Shown here: positions 43,225-52,016 of the stretch, one piece after another
Layout of the letters: every line of letters begins with the position of its first letter
Position numbering within the stretch: position 1 is the first letter of the stretch
NCBI RefSeq assembly: GCF_038561965.1
Contig: NZ_CP139348.1
Span: 1,364,001 to 1,428,000, forward strand
DNA: 64,000 nt
Direction of reading: 5' to 3'
Origin: Stutzerimonas stutzeri
GTDB taxonomy: Bacteria; Pseudomonadota; Gammaproteobacteria; Pseudomonadales; Pseudomonadaceae
Made by a program: the position numbers and the translations under genes
The notes under the pieces: generated by a model
What the model was told of the DNA's origin: nothing
The model's input: the letters and a program-made list of their open reading frames with translations, nothing else
Database searches by the model: none

Positions 43225-44454
43225 CTAGGCGCGATCGGCGAAACGCTGCACCACCACACTGCCGATGATGTCGCCCTCGACGTTGACCGCCGTGCGCACT
43301 GTGTCCAGCAAGCGGTCGATCGGCAGCAGGATCGCCACCGCTTCAGCCGGCAGGCCGACCGCCTGCAGCACCATCACCATGGTCACCATGCCCGCACTGG
43401 GAATCCCCGGCGCGCCAGTCGAGGCGATCATCGCGGTGAAGAACACCACCGCCTGCTGCGCCAGGCTCAGTTCGATACCCATCAGATTGGCGACGAACAG
43501 CGCAGCCGCGGCTTCGTAGAGCGCGGTGCCGTCCATGTTCATGGTCGCGCCCAGCGGCAGCACGAAGCCGGCGATGCCCGGGCGCACCTTGAGGTTGTCC
43601 TCCGCGCAACGCAGGGAGATCGGCAATGTCGCCGCACTGGAGCTGGTGGCAAACGCCGTGATCAGCGCCTCGCGGGTTCCACGGAAAAACCACAGCGGCG
43701 ACTTGCCGGTCGTGAGGAAGAGAATGCCTGGCAGCACCACGATGCCGTGGAACAGCGTGGTGGCGAACACCAGCGCGATGAAACCACCGACGGCGCTGAG
43801 CAGTGCTACGTCCTGCTCGGCCACCAGCTTGATCAGTAGCGCGAGGATGCCCAGCGGCGCCAGGCGCATGATCCAGCTGATGATGCGCATCATCAGTTCG
43901 AGGAATTCCTGCAGCACCACGAGGATATTGCGGTAGCGCTCGCCGCCGGCCACCAGCGCCACGCCGATGAACATGGCAAACACCACGACGGCGAGGATGC
44001 TGCCGTTGGCCAGCGCGGCGAAGGGATTCTGGAACAGGTTGGCGAAAAAGTGCAGGAAGAACTCCGGCAACGTCAGCTGGCGTGCCTCGAAGTCGTTCAT
44101 CGCATCGGCGAACAGGTCCAGCGACAGCCCAGCGCCGGGCTTGAAGATATTCGCTGCGACCAGCGCCACCAGCATCGCGGCGCCGGTGGTGAGGGTGAAG
44201 TAAGCCAGCGCACCACCCCAGACCCGATGCACCTGCCGATGTGCCTGCAGGTTGGCCACGCCGACCACGATGGAGGTGAAGATCAGCGGAATCAGCACCA
44301 TCTTCAGCAGGCCGATGAAGATGCTGCCGGCCAGGGTGCTGGCATAGAGCACGCCTTCACGAACGGGCGCATCGGTCGGCAGCGTGCCGGTCAGCCAGCC
44401 GATGGCGACGCCCAGGCAGGCCGCGATAAGAATCTGCAGATTGAGACTGGGCAA
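43225..44454 (-). CDS. Dicarboxylate/amino acid:cation symporter (DAACS/GltP type)
   Basis: 409 residues, eight helices and two re-entrant loops. Signature motifs: serine-rich ATSSSAATLPISLRCAEDNL, GATMNMDGTALYEA (NMDGT) and TGAPGIPSAGMVTMVMVL, with the Asp and Asn that bind Na+/H+ and the C4-dicarboxylate or glutamate/aspartate. The start is TTG at 44454 with GAGGA eight bases upstream; an upstream ATG at 44538 would add a non-homologous 28-residue leader. Substrate class from family. Confidence 0.9.
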   Translation of the reverse strand: MPSLNLQILIAACLGVAIGWLTGTLPTDAPVREGVLYASTLAGSIFIGLLKMVLIPLIFTSIVVGVANLQAHRQVHRVWGGALAYFTLTTGAAMLVALVAANIFKPGAGLSLDLFADAMNDFEARQLTLPEFFLHFFANLFQNPFAALANGSILAVVVFAMFIGVALVAGGERYRNILVVLQEFLELMMRIISWIMRLAPLGILALLIKLVAEQDVALLSAVGGFIALVFATTLFHGIVVLPGILFLTTGKSPLWFFRGTREALITAFATSSSAATLPISLRCAEDNLKVRPGIAGFVLPLGATMNMDGTALYEAAAALFVANLMGIELSLAQQAVVFFTAMIASTGAPGIPSAGMVTMVMVLQAVGLPAEAVAILLPIDRLLDTVRTAVNVEGDIIGSVVVQRFADRA

Positions 44455-44647
44455 TGGATGATTCCTCGGATCGGTAGCGGTGGCGCTAAGCAAAAGAATG
44501 GAAGCCGCGGCAAAAAGTTCGTTTCGAGCGGGGCGCAATCATACAGACGCAACGCAACGGACGTGCCAGTGACCTGGCGTCGGCCTGCAGCAGACAAAAT
44601 TACACAGCTGGGTTTTCATGATCGGGCAGCTAAAAGAGGGCCGAGTC

Positions 44648-44971
44648 GTGAGCGATCAGGACATCGAACAACGCATCGCCCGCGATATCGCCAGATGGCA
44701 GCGCGGCGTGCAGGAAAAAGGCGAACCGTTGGTAGTGGACAACGGCTGGCTACAGACGCCGCCAGGCTTGCGCTTGCCGTTCTCGGTGCTGAAGAGCGCC
44801 GGGGTGCCGCCACGGGAAGTGGAATTGCTGGCGCAGCGTGCCGCGTTACGTGAACGGCTGAATGCCTGCACCGATACCCATCAGCGCGAGCGGCTGGAAT
44901 GCGAACTGAGTGAGCTCGAGCAGCACATCGCCTTCCGGCTGGAGGCGTTGCAGCGGCTGGGTCGCGGCTGA
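44648..44971 (+). CDS. DUF1992-like (DnaJ-related) hypothetical protein
   Basis: 107 residues. QRIARDIARWQRGVQEKGEPLVVDNGWLQTPPGLRLPFSVLKSAGVPPREVELLAQRAALRERL follows the DUF1992 pattern (GxPLxLDD...RLAYRILKNAGFxPPEVELRxE), then a Glu/Arg-rich C-terminal helix. Such small proteins are sometimes called DnaJ homologue subfamily C; activity unknown. GTG 44648 with GAGGG nearby is preferred over ATG 44618. Confidence 0.7.
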   Translation: MSDQDIEQRIARDIARWQRGVQEKGEPLVVDNGWLQTPPGLRLPFSVLKSAGVPPREVELLAQRAALRERLNACTDTHQRERLECELSELEQHIAFRLEALQRLGRG

Positions 44972-45044
44972 GCGCCTGGTCACTGGCGTTCGCCCATGGC
45001 TGGAGTAGCATGCGCATTCGGTCAATTCCTACAGGGAGAAGCGC

Positions 45045-45770
45045 GTGGTTACAGCTCGAATTGGATTTCTGCCAGCGGTGTTGATCGCCGCCGCGGTGGC
45101 GTTTGCCGGCTGGTCGGTAGGGCAGGGGGTGGAGCGTTTTCGCATGGCCGACCGCACGGTGACGGTCAAGGGCCTGGCTGAGATGGACGTCAAAAGCGAC
45201 TTCGCGGTATGGACGCTGGGTTTTCGTCGCGGCGGCAATCAGTTTGCCGAGGTGCAGCAAGGTTTGAGCGAGGATCGGCAACGGGTGCTGGCGTTCCTGC
45301 GTGAGCAGGGCTTCACCGATGAGGAAATCGAAGTGCGGCCGTTGCAGGTGCAGGATCTGCTGGCGCGCGAATGGGCCTCGCGTGATGTGGCACTGCGTTT
45401 CAACGGCCAAGGCCAGGTCGTGGTCAAGTCCGAGCGCGTCGATGCGGTGGGCACGGCGGCCAATGCCATCGATCCGCTGATCATGGCTGGCGTGCAGCTG
45501 GATACCGAGATGAACGGCTTCGCCGGGCCGCGCTACCAGCTGCGCGGCTTCAACGAACTGAAGCCTCAACTGTTGGAAGCGGCCACCAGCAATGCCCGTG
45601 AGCAGGCGACTCGTTTTGCCGATGATGCCGGCGCTACGCTTGGGCGGCTGAAGAATGCCAATCAGGGCGTGATTCGGGTGATCGATGACGATGGCAGCGA
45701 TATGGATAGTGGGCGGACCGTGGGGAAACGGCTGCGGGTGGTGAGTACGTTTGAGTACACGTTGGATTGA
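45045..45770 (+). CDS. SIMPL-domain protein (YggE-like)
   Basis: 241 residues with N-terminal signal anchor (FLPAVLIAAAVAFAGWSVG). SIMPL domain: TVTVKGLAEMDVKSDFAVWTLGFRRGGNQFAEVQQGLSED, IEVRPLQVQDLLA, VVVKSERVDAVGTAANAIDPLIMAGVQLD and ATSNAREQATRFADDAGATLGRLKNANQG. Family members (YggE) are periplasmic/cell-surface proteins linked to oxidative stress tolerance. GTG 45045 follows a GGGAGAAG Shine-Dalgarno. Confidence 0.92.
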   Translation: MVTARIGFLPAVLIAAAVAFAGWSVGQGVERFRMADRTVTVKGLAEMDVKSDFAVWTLGFRRGGNQFAEVQQGLSEDRQRVLAFLREQGFTDEEIEVRPLQVQDLLAREWASRDVALRFNGQGQVVVKSERVDAVGTAANAIDPLIMAGVQLDTEMNGFAGPRYQLRGFNELKPQLLEAATSNAREQATRFADDAGATLGRLKNANQGVIRVIDDDGSDMDSGRTVGKRLRVVSTFEYTLD

Positions 45771-45870
45771 TATTGGGCTTGAGTCTCTGAATGAAGCGGC
45801 AGCCGCCTGCCAAGGCGGATCAACCGCACTGCGCAGGCGAGTTCAAGCCCGATAGCCCCTCGCTTAAAGG

Positions 45871-45942
45871 TTAGACAGTGAGCCGATTAGTCGGCATTAT
45901 CGGCTCACCAAATGAGCCGAATAAGCTCATTAATCGGCTCAC
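45871..45942 (+). promoter_or_regulatory. Fic gene promoter with four GTGAGCCGAT half-sites
   Basis: TAGACA (45872-45877), 17 bases, CATTAT (45895-45900) fit a sigma-70 promoter. GTGAGCCGAT (45878-45887) and its complement ATCGGCTCAC (45899-45908) form a perfect 10-bp inverted pair spanning spacer and -10. A second pair, TGAGCCGAAT (45913-45922) and ATCGGCTCAC (45933-45942), lies in the leader. This arrangement is what a self-regulating DNA-binding protein needs; the Fic protein encoded next has a C-terminal winged HTH. Confidence 0.7.
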
Positions 45943-45958
45943 AGAGGAGCCAGCCCTC

Positions 45959-47092
45959 ATGAATGACCCGCTCTGGGTCTGGCAGCAGCCCAACTGGCCG
46001 CACTTCAATTGGCAGGCAGACGCACTTGCCCCGCTGCTGCGTACCTGCAGTCAGGCTCAGGGTCGCCTACTCGGGATGCTCGGTGCCGTTGGCAGTGATA
46101 CAGAGGTGCAGAGCAACCTGGATGCCATGCTGCAGAACATCGTCACCTCATCAGCCATCGAGGGTGAGCAGCTGGATGCCGGCTCCGTGCGTTCGTCACT
46201 GGCGCGGCGCCTGGGGCTGAGCGAAGAAGGCCGCATCACCTCGCGTTCCGAAGGCCTGGCGGAACTGCTGCTCGATGCCACCCGCGCGTATCAGCAGCCG
46301 CTCGATCTGCAGCGGCTGTTCACCTGGCATGGCTGGCTGTTCCCCAGTGATGACCACCTGCTGGCCCGCCCGTTACGCATTGGCATGCTGCGCGGCGAAG
46401 AGCCCATGCAGGTAGTTTCCGGGAGACTCGACCGCCCTACCGTGCATTTCGAAGCGCCACCCCGCGCCGGGCTGGAAGAACAACTGGACGACTTCCTTGC
46501 CTGGTTCGAGAGCAGCCGCAGCGATGCAGGCCTCGACCCATTTCTACGAGCCGGCATTGCGCACTTCTGGTTCGTCACCCTGCACCCCTTCGACGACGGC
46601 AACGGCCGCCTTACGCGCGCCATCACCGACTTGGCCCTTGCGCAGGGAGAACAGCAGGCCATCCGCTTTTACGCCATGTCGGCGAGCATCCTCGATGACC
46701 GCGCCGGCTATTATCGCATTCTCGAAGCCAGCCAGAGAGGCACGCTGGATATCACCGCCTGGTTGCAATGGTTCCTTGCCACGCTGTTCAAGAGCCTGGA
46801 GCAGGCCCTTGCGCGCATCGACCGCGTGCTGGTCAAGGCACGCTTCTGGCAGGCTCACCGCAGCCAAACCCTGTCTGCCGAGCAGATCAAAGTGCTTAAC
46901 CGCCTGCTCGATGGTGGCGAGAGAGGTTTCGAGAACGGCATCAGCGCCGCGCAATACCAGGCTGTGGCCAAGGTCTCGAAAGCCACCGCCACGCGCCATC
47001 TGAGCGATCTTGTCGACAAGGGCTGCCTTGCCCGGTTGCCTGGCGGCGGGCGCAGCACGCGCTACCAGATACAGCACTCGGCAAACGCTTGA
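45959..47092 (+). CDS. Fic-family protein with DUF4172 N-terminus and C-terminal HTH
   Basis: 377 residues. N-terminal DUF4172 domain (WVWQQPNWPHFNWQADALAPLL), intramolecular inhibitory motif SSAIEGE (residues 64-70, the [ST]xxxEGE type that blocks ATP), Fic catalytic motif HPFDDGNGRLTR (residues 209-220) with catalytic His, and a C-terminal winged HTH (AQYQAVAKVSKATATRHLSDLVDKGCLARLPGGGRSTRYQI). Fic enzymes transfer AMP from ATP to proteins. All catalytic residues are present. The frame extends to GTG 45878, but that codon is inside the half-site array; ATG 45959 with GAGG is preferred. Confidence 0.93.
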   Translation: MNDPLWVWQQPNWPHFNWQADALAPLLRTCSQAQGRLLGMLGAVGSDTEVQSNLDAMLQNIVTSSAIEGEQLDAGSVRSSLARRLGLSEEGRITSRSEGLAELLLDATRAYQQPLDLQRLFTWHGWLFPSDDHLLARPLRIGMLRGEEPMQVVSGRLDRPTVHFEAPPRAGLEEQLDDFLAWFESSRSDAGLDPFLRAGIAHFWFVTLHPFDDGNGRLTRAITDLALAQGEQQAIRFYAMSASILDDRAGYYRILEASQRGTLDITAWLQWFLATLFKSLEQALARIDRVLVKARFWQAHRSQTLSAEQIKVLNRLLDGGERGFENGISAAQYQAVAKVSKATATRHLSDLVDKGCLARLPGGGRSTRYQIQHSANA

Positions 47093-47102
47093 ATAAAGTG
47101 AG

Positions 47103-47118
47103 TCGCCCAGCAGGGCGA
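47103..47118 (+). terminator. Short hairpin after the Fic gene
   Basis: TCGCCC, loop AGCA, GGGCGA: a 6-bp stem 10 bases after the Fic stop, in the gap facing the convergent ABC permease gene. Weak, without a T run. Confidence 0.4.
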
Positions 47119-47181
47119 AACCAAGCTCTCAAGCAACTCGCTAACCGGCCTGGTTCCGTGTAGCCAACCGGTCCGACAAAA

Positions 47182-48108
47182 TCAATGCCCCGGCTGCCAA
47201 GGCTGTCCCAGCGACACCGGCGCGTACAACCGCGTGCGGATCGCATCCCGTGACAACAGCACCAGCACCAGAATGGTCGCCACATACGGCAGCATCGCCA
47301 GCAGGTTGCCGGGGATCGCCAGGCCTAGCCCTTGGGCCACCAGGTGGAGGATGCTGGCCAGGCCGAACAGATAGGCGCCAAGCAACACGCGGGAGACCCG
47401 CCAGCTGGCGAAGACCACCAGCGCCAGGGCGATCCAACCGCGCCCGGCGGTCATGTTTTCCGCCCACATCGGCGTGTACGCCAGCGACATGTAACCACCG
47501 GCGAGGCCGGCCATGGCACCACCAAACATCACCGCTAGCGTCCTTACGCGCAGCACCGGCAGGCCCATGGCGCTGGCGGCGTTGGGGTTCTCGCCGACGG
47601 CCTGGATGATCAGGCCGATGCGGCTTTTAAGCAGCACCCAGGCGACCAGCGCGAACAGCCCGAAGGACAGATAGACCAGCAGGTCCTGGGCGAACAGCAT
47701 GCGGCCGATCAGCGGGATCTCGCTGAGCAGCGGAATGGCGATGGGTTCGAAGCCGGCCAGCGGCTTGCCGACCCAGCTGGCGCCGACGAAGGACGACAGG
47801 CCGACGCCGAAGATGGTCAGCGCCAGACCGGTGGCTACCTGATTGGCGTTGAAGCCCAGCGCCACCATGGCGAACAGCAGCGAGAGCAGTACGCCGGCCA
47901 GGCAGGCGAACAGCACGCCTAGCCAGAGGTTGCCGCTGGCGAAGGCGACGATGAAGCCGATCACCGCGCCGAACAGCATCATGCCTTCCTGGCCGAGGTT
48001 GAGTACGCCGCTCTTTTCGCATACCAGCTCGCCGAGGGCGACCAGCAGCAGCGGCGTGCCGGTGCGGATCATGGCGTAGAAGATATTGGTCAGCAGATCC
48101 ATGTCCAT
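47182..48108 (-). CDS. ABC transporter permease, BMP-type nucleoside/sugar family
   Basis: 308 residues, about nine helices, YufQ/NupQ-like. Motifs LLLVALGELVCEKSGVLNLGQEGMMLFGAVIGFIVA, LGFNANQVATGLALTIFGVGLSSFVG and AVGENPNAASAMGLPVLRVRTLAVMFGGAMAGLAGGYMSLAYTPMWAENMTAGRGWIALALVVFASW, the permease family with BMP lipoprotein binding proteins for nucleosides. Third gene of an operon after the ATPase and the larger permease. The 62 bases between it and the upstream permease hold nothing notable. Confidence 0.9.
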   Translation of the reverse strand: MDMDLLTNIFYAMIRTGTPLLLVALGELVCEKSGVLNLGQEGMMLFGAVIGFIVAFASGNLWLGVLFACLAGVLLSLLFAMVALGFNANQVATGLALTIFGVGLSSFVGASWVGKPLAGFEPIAIPLLSEIPLIGRMLFAQDLLVYLSFGLFALVAWVLLKSRIGLIIQAVGENPNAASAMGLPVLRVRTLAVMFGGAMAGLAGGYMSLAYTPMWAENMTAGRGWIALALVVFASWRVSRVLLGAYLFGLASILHLVAQGLGLAIPGNLLAMLPYVATILVLVLLSRDAIRTRLYAPVSLGQPWQPGH

Positions 48109-48170
48109 CGGTCAGGCCTCGAACTTCAAGCGAGCAGCGGGTGAAGGGGTGAGCAACGGGGCGAGCGCGA

Positions 48171-49277
48171 TCATGTGGCCGGCTCCTCTTGGGCGCTGAG
48201 CGGGGCGGGCTTGCGCGCCCACAGCTTCAGCCGCGGCCGATAAAGGATCAGCACGTCGCAGGCGAGCAGGAAGAACAGCACCATGCCCTGGAACAGCTGG
48301 GTGATGGACTGCGGCAGGTTGGCCGCCATCTGCGCGTTCTCGCCGCCGAGGTAGAGCAGCGCCATCAGCAGGCTGGCGAAGACGATGCCGATGGGGTTGA
48401 GGCGACCGAGAAAGGCCACGGTGATCGCCGCGTAGCCATAGCCAGGCGACACTTGCGGCACCAGCTGGCCAATAGGTCCGGTGACTTCGGCGACGCCGGC
48501 CAGCCCGGCCAGGCCGCCGCTGATCAGCAGGGCGATCCACACCAGTTTCTTGTCGCGAAAACCAACTAAGCCGGCGGCGCGCTTGTCCAGGCCGAGCACC
48601 TTGATCTGGAAGCCGAGAAAGCTTTTCTGCAGCAGTACCCAGACCACCACCAGCGCCAGCAGGGCGAAATAGAAGCCGCCGTGCACACGCAGACCGTCGA
48701 TCAGCTCGGGCAGCCGGCTGGCATCACCGAACATCGCCGACTCGGGGAAGTTGAAGCCTTCCGGGTCCTTCAACGGACCGTGCACGGCGAACAGCAACAG
48801 GTTCAGTGCGATGTAGTTGAGCATGATGCTGGTGAGGATTTCGTTGGCATTGAAGGCCGTTTTCAACCAGGCGCAGAGCCCGGCCCAGGCGGCGCCGCCG
48901 AGGGTGCCCGCCAGCAGGGTCAGCGCCAATGCCCAGCGCGAATCCCAGTCGATGATGTTGACTGCCAGCGCACTGCCAGCCAGGGCGCCGATGAGCAGCT
49001 GGCCTTCGGCACCGATGTTCCAGATACGCGCGTTGTAGACCACCGCCAGGCCCAGGGCGCAAAGCAGGATCGGCAGCGCCTTGACCAGCAGTTCGGAGAC
49101 GCCGTAGAGGTCGCCGAGCGGGTCGATCAGCAGCACCTTGAGGGTTTCCAGCGGTGGATGGCCGAGCAGGGCGAACAGCAGGGCGCCGCTCAGCAACGTC
49201 AGCAGCGCGGCCAGCAATGGCGAGAACCAGAGCATGGCCCGTGAGGCTTCGCCGCGGGGTTGCAGGGATAACAGCAT
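48171..49277 (-). CDS. ABC transporter permease, BMP-type nucleoside/sugar family
   Basis: 368 residues, YufP/NupP-like, with a longer N-terminus. Motifs LLIDPLGDLYGVSELLVKALPILLCALGLAVVYNARIWNIGAEGQLLIGALAGSAL and YGYAAITVAFLGRLNPIGIVFASLLMALLYLGGENAQM. It pairs with the next permease to form the heterodimeric channel. Begins 12 bases after the ATPase stop, so co-transcribed. Confidence 0.9.
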   Translation of the reverse strand: MLLSLQPRGEASRAMLWFSPLLAALLTLLSGALLFALLGHPPLETLKVLLIDPLGDLYGVSELLVKALPILLCALGLAVVYNARIWNIGAEGQLLIGALAGSALAVNIIDWDSRWALALTLLAGTLGGAAWAGLCAWLKTAFNANEILTSIMLNYIALNLLLFAVHGPLKDPEGFNFPESAMFGDASRLPELIDGLRVHGGFYFALLALVVVWVLLQKSFLGFQIKVLGLDKRAAGLVGFRDKKLVWIALLISGGLAGLAGVAEVTGPIGQLVPQVSPGYGYAAITVAFLGRLNPIGIVFASLLMALLYLGGENAQMAANLPQSITQLFQGMVLFFLLACDVLILYRPRLKLWARKPAPLSAQEEPAT

Positions 49278-49289
49278 GATGGATTCTCG

Positions 49290-50870
49290 TCAGGCGGCAG
49301 AGGTGGAAACGGGGGTGTCGCTGGTATCGAACTGGCCGGCCATCCAGCGGCCGACTTCGACCGGGCAGGTGCTGGCGGTGGCGCGCTGTGGCGAAAGGCG
49401 GCCGTCGCTCAGGGCGGCGATGCGGTCGCTGATCTGGAACAGCTCTTCGAGGTCTTCGGAGATCACCAAGATCGCCGCACCGGCATCGCGCAGTTCGATC
49501 AGCGCACGATGGATGGCCGCCGCCGCGCCGACGTCCACGCCCCAGGTCGGGTGCGCGGCGATCAACAGCTTCGGCTGCTGCAGGATCTCGCGACCGAGGA
49601 TGAATTTCTGCAGGTTGCCGCCGGACAGGCTTGCCGCCGGGGTTTGTGCATCGGGCGTCTTTACCGCGAAACGCTGGATGACCTGCTCGGCGAAAGCACG
49701 GACCTTGGCCCGGCGGATCATGCCCTGCTCGACCATGCCGGTCTGCTGATAGGCGGTGAGCAGGCCGTTGTCGGCCAGGCTCATGCTCGGCACCGCGCCG
49801 TGACCGAGGCGTTCGGCCGGCACGAAGGCCATGCCATGGCGGCGGCGGGCATCGGGGCGCAGATGGGCGACATCGTCACCGAGAAAACGGATACGCATGG
49901 CCTGCGCAGCGGGCAGGCGCTGTTCGCCGCTGAGCAGGGCGAGCAGTTCGTCCTGGCCGTTGCCGGCGACCCCGGCGATGCCGACGATCTCGCCGGCGCG
50001 TACTTCCAGATCCACTTCTTCGAGGGAAACGCCGAACGGGTCGGCGTTGTGCCAGGACAGTCGCTCGACACGCAGGAACGGCGCACGGCCCTCGCTCTTC
50101 GGGTACTCGGCTTCCAGCCCCTCGGCATCGCCGACCATCAGCCGTGCCAGTTCGAGGTCCGAACATTCTGCCGGCACACACTCGCCGGACACCCGGCCGC
50201 CGCGCAGCACCGTGGCGCTCTGGCACAGCGCGCGCACTTCATTGAGCTTGTGGCTGATGAACAGGATGCTGCAGCCCTCGGCTGCCAGCCGGCGCAGGGT
50301 GACGAACAGCTCGTCGGCCTCCTGCGGGGTAAGCACCGAGGTCGGTTCGTCGAGAATCAGCAGGCGGATGTCCTGCATCAGGCAACGGATGATCTCCACC
50401 CGCTGGCGCTCGCCGATGGACAGGCTGTGCACCAGCCGTTGTGGCTCCAGCGGCATGCCGTAGCGCTGCGAGACCTCGCGGATCTTCGGCTCCAGCTGCT
50501 TTGGCGTACCGGCCTTGGCGCCCAGCGCCAGGGCGATGTTCTCCGCCACAGAGAGCGTCTCGAACAGCGAGAAGTGCTGGAACACCATGCCGATGCCGCG
50601 TTCGCGGGCCTGGGCCGGATCGCGCATGGTCACCCGTTCGCCCTGCCAGTGGATTTCGCCGGCGTCCGGCTGGGTCACGCCGTAGATGATCTTCATCAGG
50701 GTGCTCTTGCCGGCGCCGTTCTCGCCGAGCAGGGCGTGGATCTCGCCCGGCTGGATCGACAGGTCGATACGGTCGTTGGCCAGGCAGCCTGGGTACTGTT
50801 TGGTAATGCCGCAGAGCTGAAGGCGCGCGGTCTGGGATTCGGGCATGGAGGCGTCCGCTGGGGTTTTCAT
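49290..50870 (-). CDS. ABC transporter ATP-binding protein, tandem NBD (sugar/nucleoside type)
   Basis: 526 residues from ATG 50870, two fused nucleotide-binding domains. NBD1: Walker A LLGENGAGKSTLMKI, signature LSIGERQRVEI, Walker B LLILDEPTSVLTP, FISHKLNE. NBD2 lacks a good Walker A (GVAGNGQDELLALL) and has signature LSGGNLQKFILGRE and degenerate Walker B LLIAAHPTWGVDVGA, as in RbsA/YufO-type ATPases. It powers uptake through the two permeases behind it. No BMP binding protein gene adjoins it. The in-frame extension to 50954 is not homologous. Confidence 0.92.
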   Translation of the reverse strand: MKTPADASMPESQTARLQLCGITKQYPGCLANDRIDLSIQPGEIHALLGENGAGKSTLMKIIYGVTQPDAGEIHWQGERVTMRDPAQARERGIGMVFQHFSLFETLSVAENIALALGAKAGTPKQLEPKIREVSQRYGMPLEPQRLVHSLSIGERQRVEIIRCLMQDIRLLILDEPTSVLTPQEADELFVTLRRLAAEGCSILFISHKLNEVRALCQSATVLRGGRVSGECVPAECSDLELARLMVGDAEGLEAEYPKSEGRAPFLRVERLSWHNADPFGVSLEEVDLEVRAGEIVGIAGVAGNGQDELLALLSGEQRLPAAQAMRIRFLGDDVAHLRPDARRRHGMAFVPAERLGHGAVPSMSLADNGLLTAYQQTGMVEQGMIRRAKVRAFAEQVIQRFAVKTPDAQTPAASLSGGNLQKFILGREILQQPKLLIAAHPTWGVDVGAAAAIHRALIELRDAGAAILVISEDLEELFQISDRIAALSDGRLSPQRATASTCPVEVGRWMAGQFDTSDTPVSTSAA

Positions 50871-51094
50871 GACCAGGGTGTAGCAAAAAGCTGGCCAGGC
50901 AGTCAGGAAATGAAGTGCGACGTGGCCATGGGAGCTGCGCCACCCAATGGCCATGCGACGATGTTAGCCGGTGCATCGCTTTGGTGCTGCACTCGGTAAC
51001 GCTGACGAGCCGCTGCACCGCCATGGGGCGTGACGACCGTGGGCCGGCCGGCCTGCTAAGCTGAACACCTTTCCCGCTCCCGTGGTTTCCTGCA

Positions 51095-52015
51095 ATGAAC
51101 CAGATGGACCTTCATTCCGCCGAGGAAACGATTGCCCAGCGCGCCGCCCTGGCGCGATTCATCGATGGCATCGTCAGCGACGACGGCATGCATCCCACCG
51201 CTATTGATGACCTTTACCTGATCCGCTGCAGTGCCCCCAGCGAGCTGGTGCACGGGCTGCACAAACCGGCGCTGTGCATCATTGTGCAGGGCAGCAAGGA
51301 GGTACGCCTGGCCGACGAGCTCTACACCTACGATGCGCTGCATTATCTGGTGGTGTCGGTCACTGTGCCGGTGGCTGGCCGTGTGCTGGAAGCTTCGTCT
51401 GGTGAGCCTTACCTGTGCATCCGCCTGGACATCGATCCGGCAATGGTCGCCACGCTGGTGGCCGAGGGCGGGCCGTTGGGCCAGCCCGTCGAAGGGCCGG
51501 CGCGCGGGGTCTACCTGGACCGCATCGATGCGCCGCTGCTCGACGCCACCTTGCGTCTGGTGCGACTACTCGCCAGCCCGCAGGACATTCCCGTGCTGGC
51601 GCCGCTGGCCATGCGCGAGATCTTCTACCGTCTGCTTTGCGGTCGCCAGGGCCGCCATCTGCACGATATCGCGGTACGCGACAGCCAGGGCCATCGCGTC
51701 ACCCGCGCCATCGAATGGCTGAACCGCAACTACGTCGAACCGCTGCGCATCGACGAACTGGCACAGCGGGTCAACCTCAGCAGCTCGACGCTGCATCACC
51801 GCTTCAAGGCGCTGACGGCCATGAGCCCGCTGCAGTACCAGAAGCAGTTACGTCTGCAGGAGGCCCGGCGGCTGCTGATCGCCGAGGGGCTCGACGTCTC
51901 CAGCGCCGGCTACCGGGTTGGCTACGAAAGCCCCTCGCAATTCAGCCGCGAGTACAGCCGGCTGTTCGGCGCCTCGCCGGTGAAGGATATTGCGCGGCTG
52001 CGCAGCACCGCTTGA
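51095..52015 (+). CDS. AraC-family transcriptional regulator (AraC_N/HTH_18)
   Basis: 306 residues. N-terminal effector domain of the AraC_N type (DDLYLIRCSAPSELVHGLHKPALCIIVQGSKEVRLADELYTYDALHYLVVSVTVPVAGRVLEAS), C-terminal HTH pair LRIDELAQRVNLSSSTLHHRFKALTAMSPLQYQKQLRLQEARRLL and LDVSSAGYRVGYESPSQFSREYSRLFGASPVKDI. Homologues often sit beside and control SDR or aldo/keto reductase genes; here an SDR and a CMD-like gene converge on it. Confidence 0.92.
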   Translation: MNQMDLHSAEETIAQRAALARFIDGIVSDDGMHPTAIDDLYLIRCSAPSELVHGLHKPALCIIVQGSKEVRLADELYTYDALHYLVVSVTVPVAGRVLEASSGEPYLCIRLDIDPAMVATLVAEGGPLGQPVEGPARGVYLDRIDAPLLDATLRLVRLLASPQDIPVLAPLAMREIFYRLLCGRQGRHLHDIAVRDSQGHRVTRAIEWLNRNYVEPLRIDELAQRVNLSSSTLHHRFKALTAMSPLQYQKQLRLQEARRLLIAEGLDVSSAGYRVGYESPSQFSREYSRLFGASPVKDIARLRSTA

Positions 52016-52016
52016 C

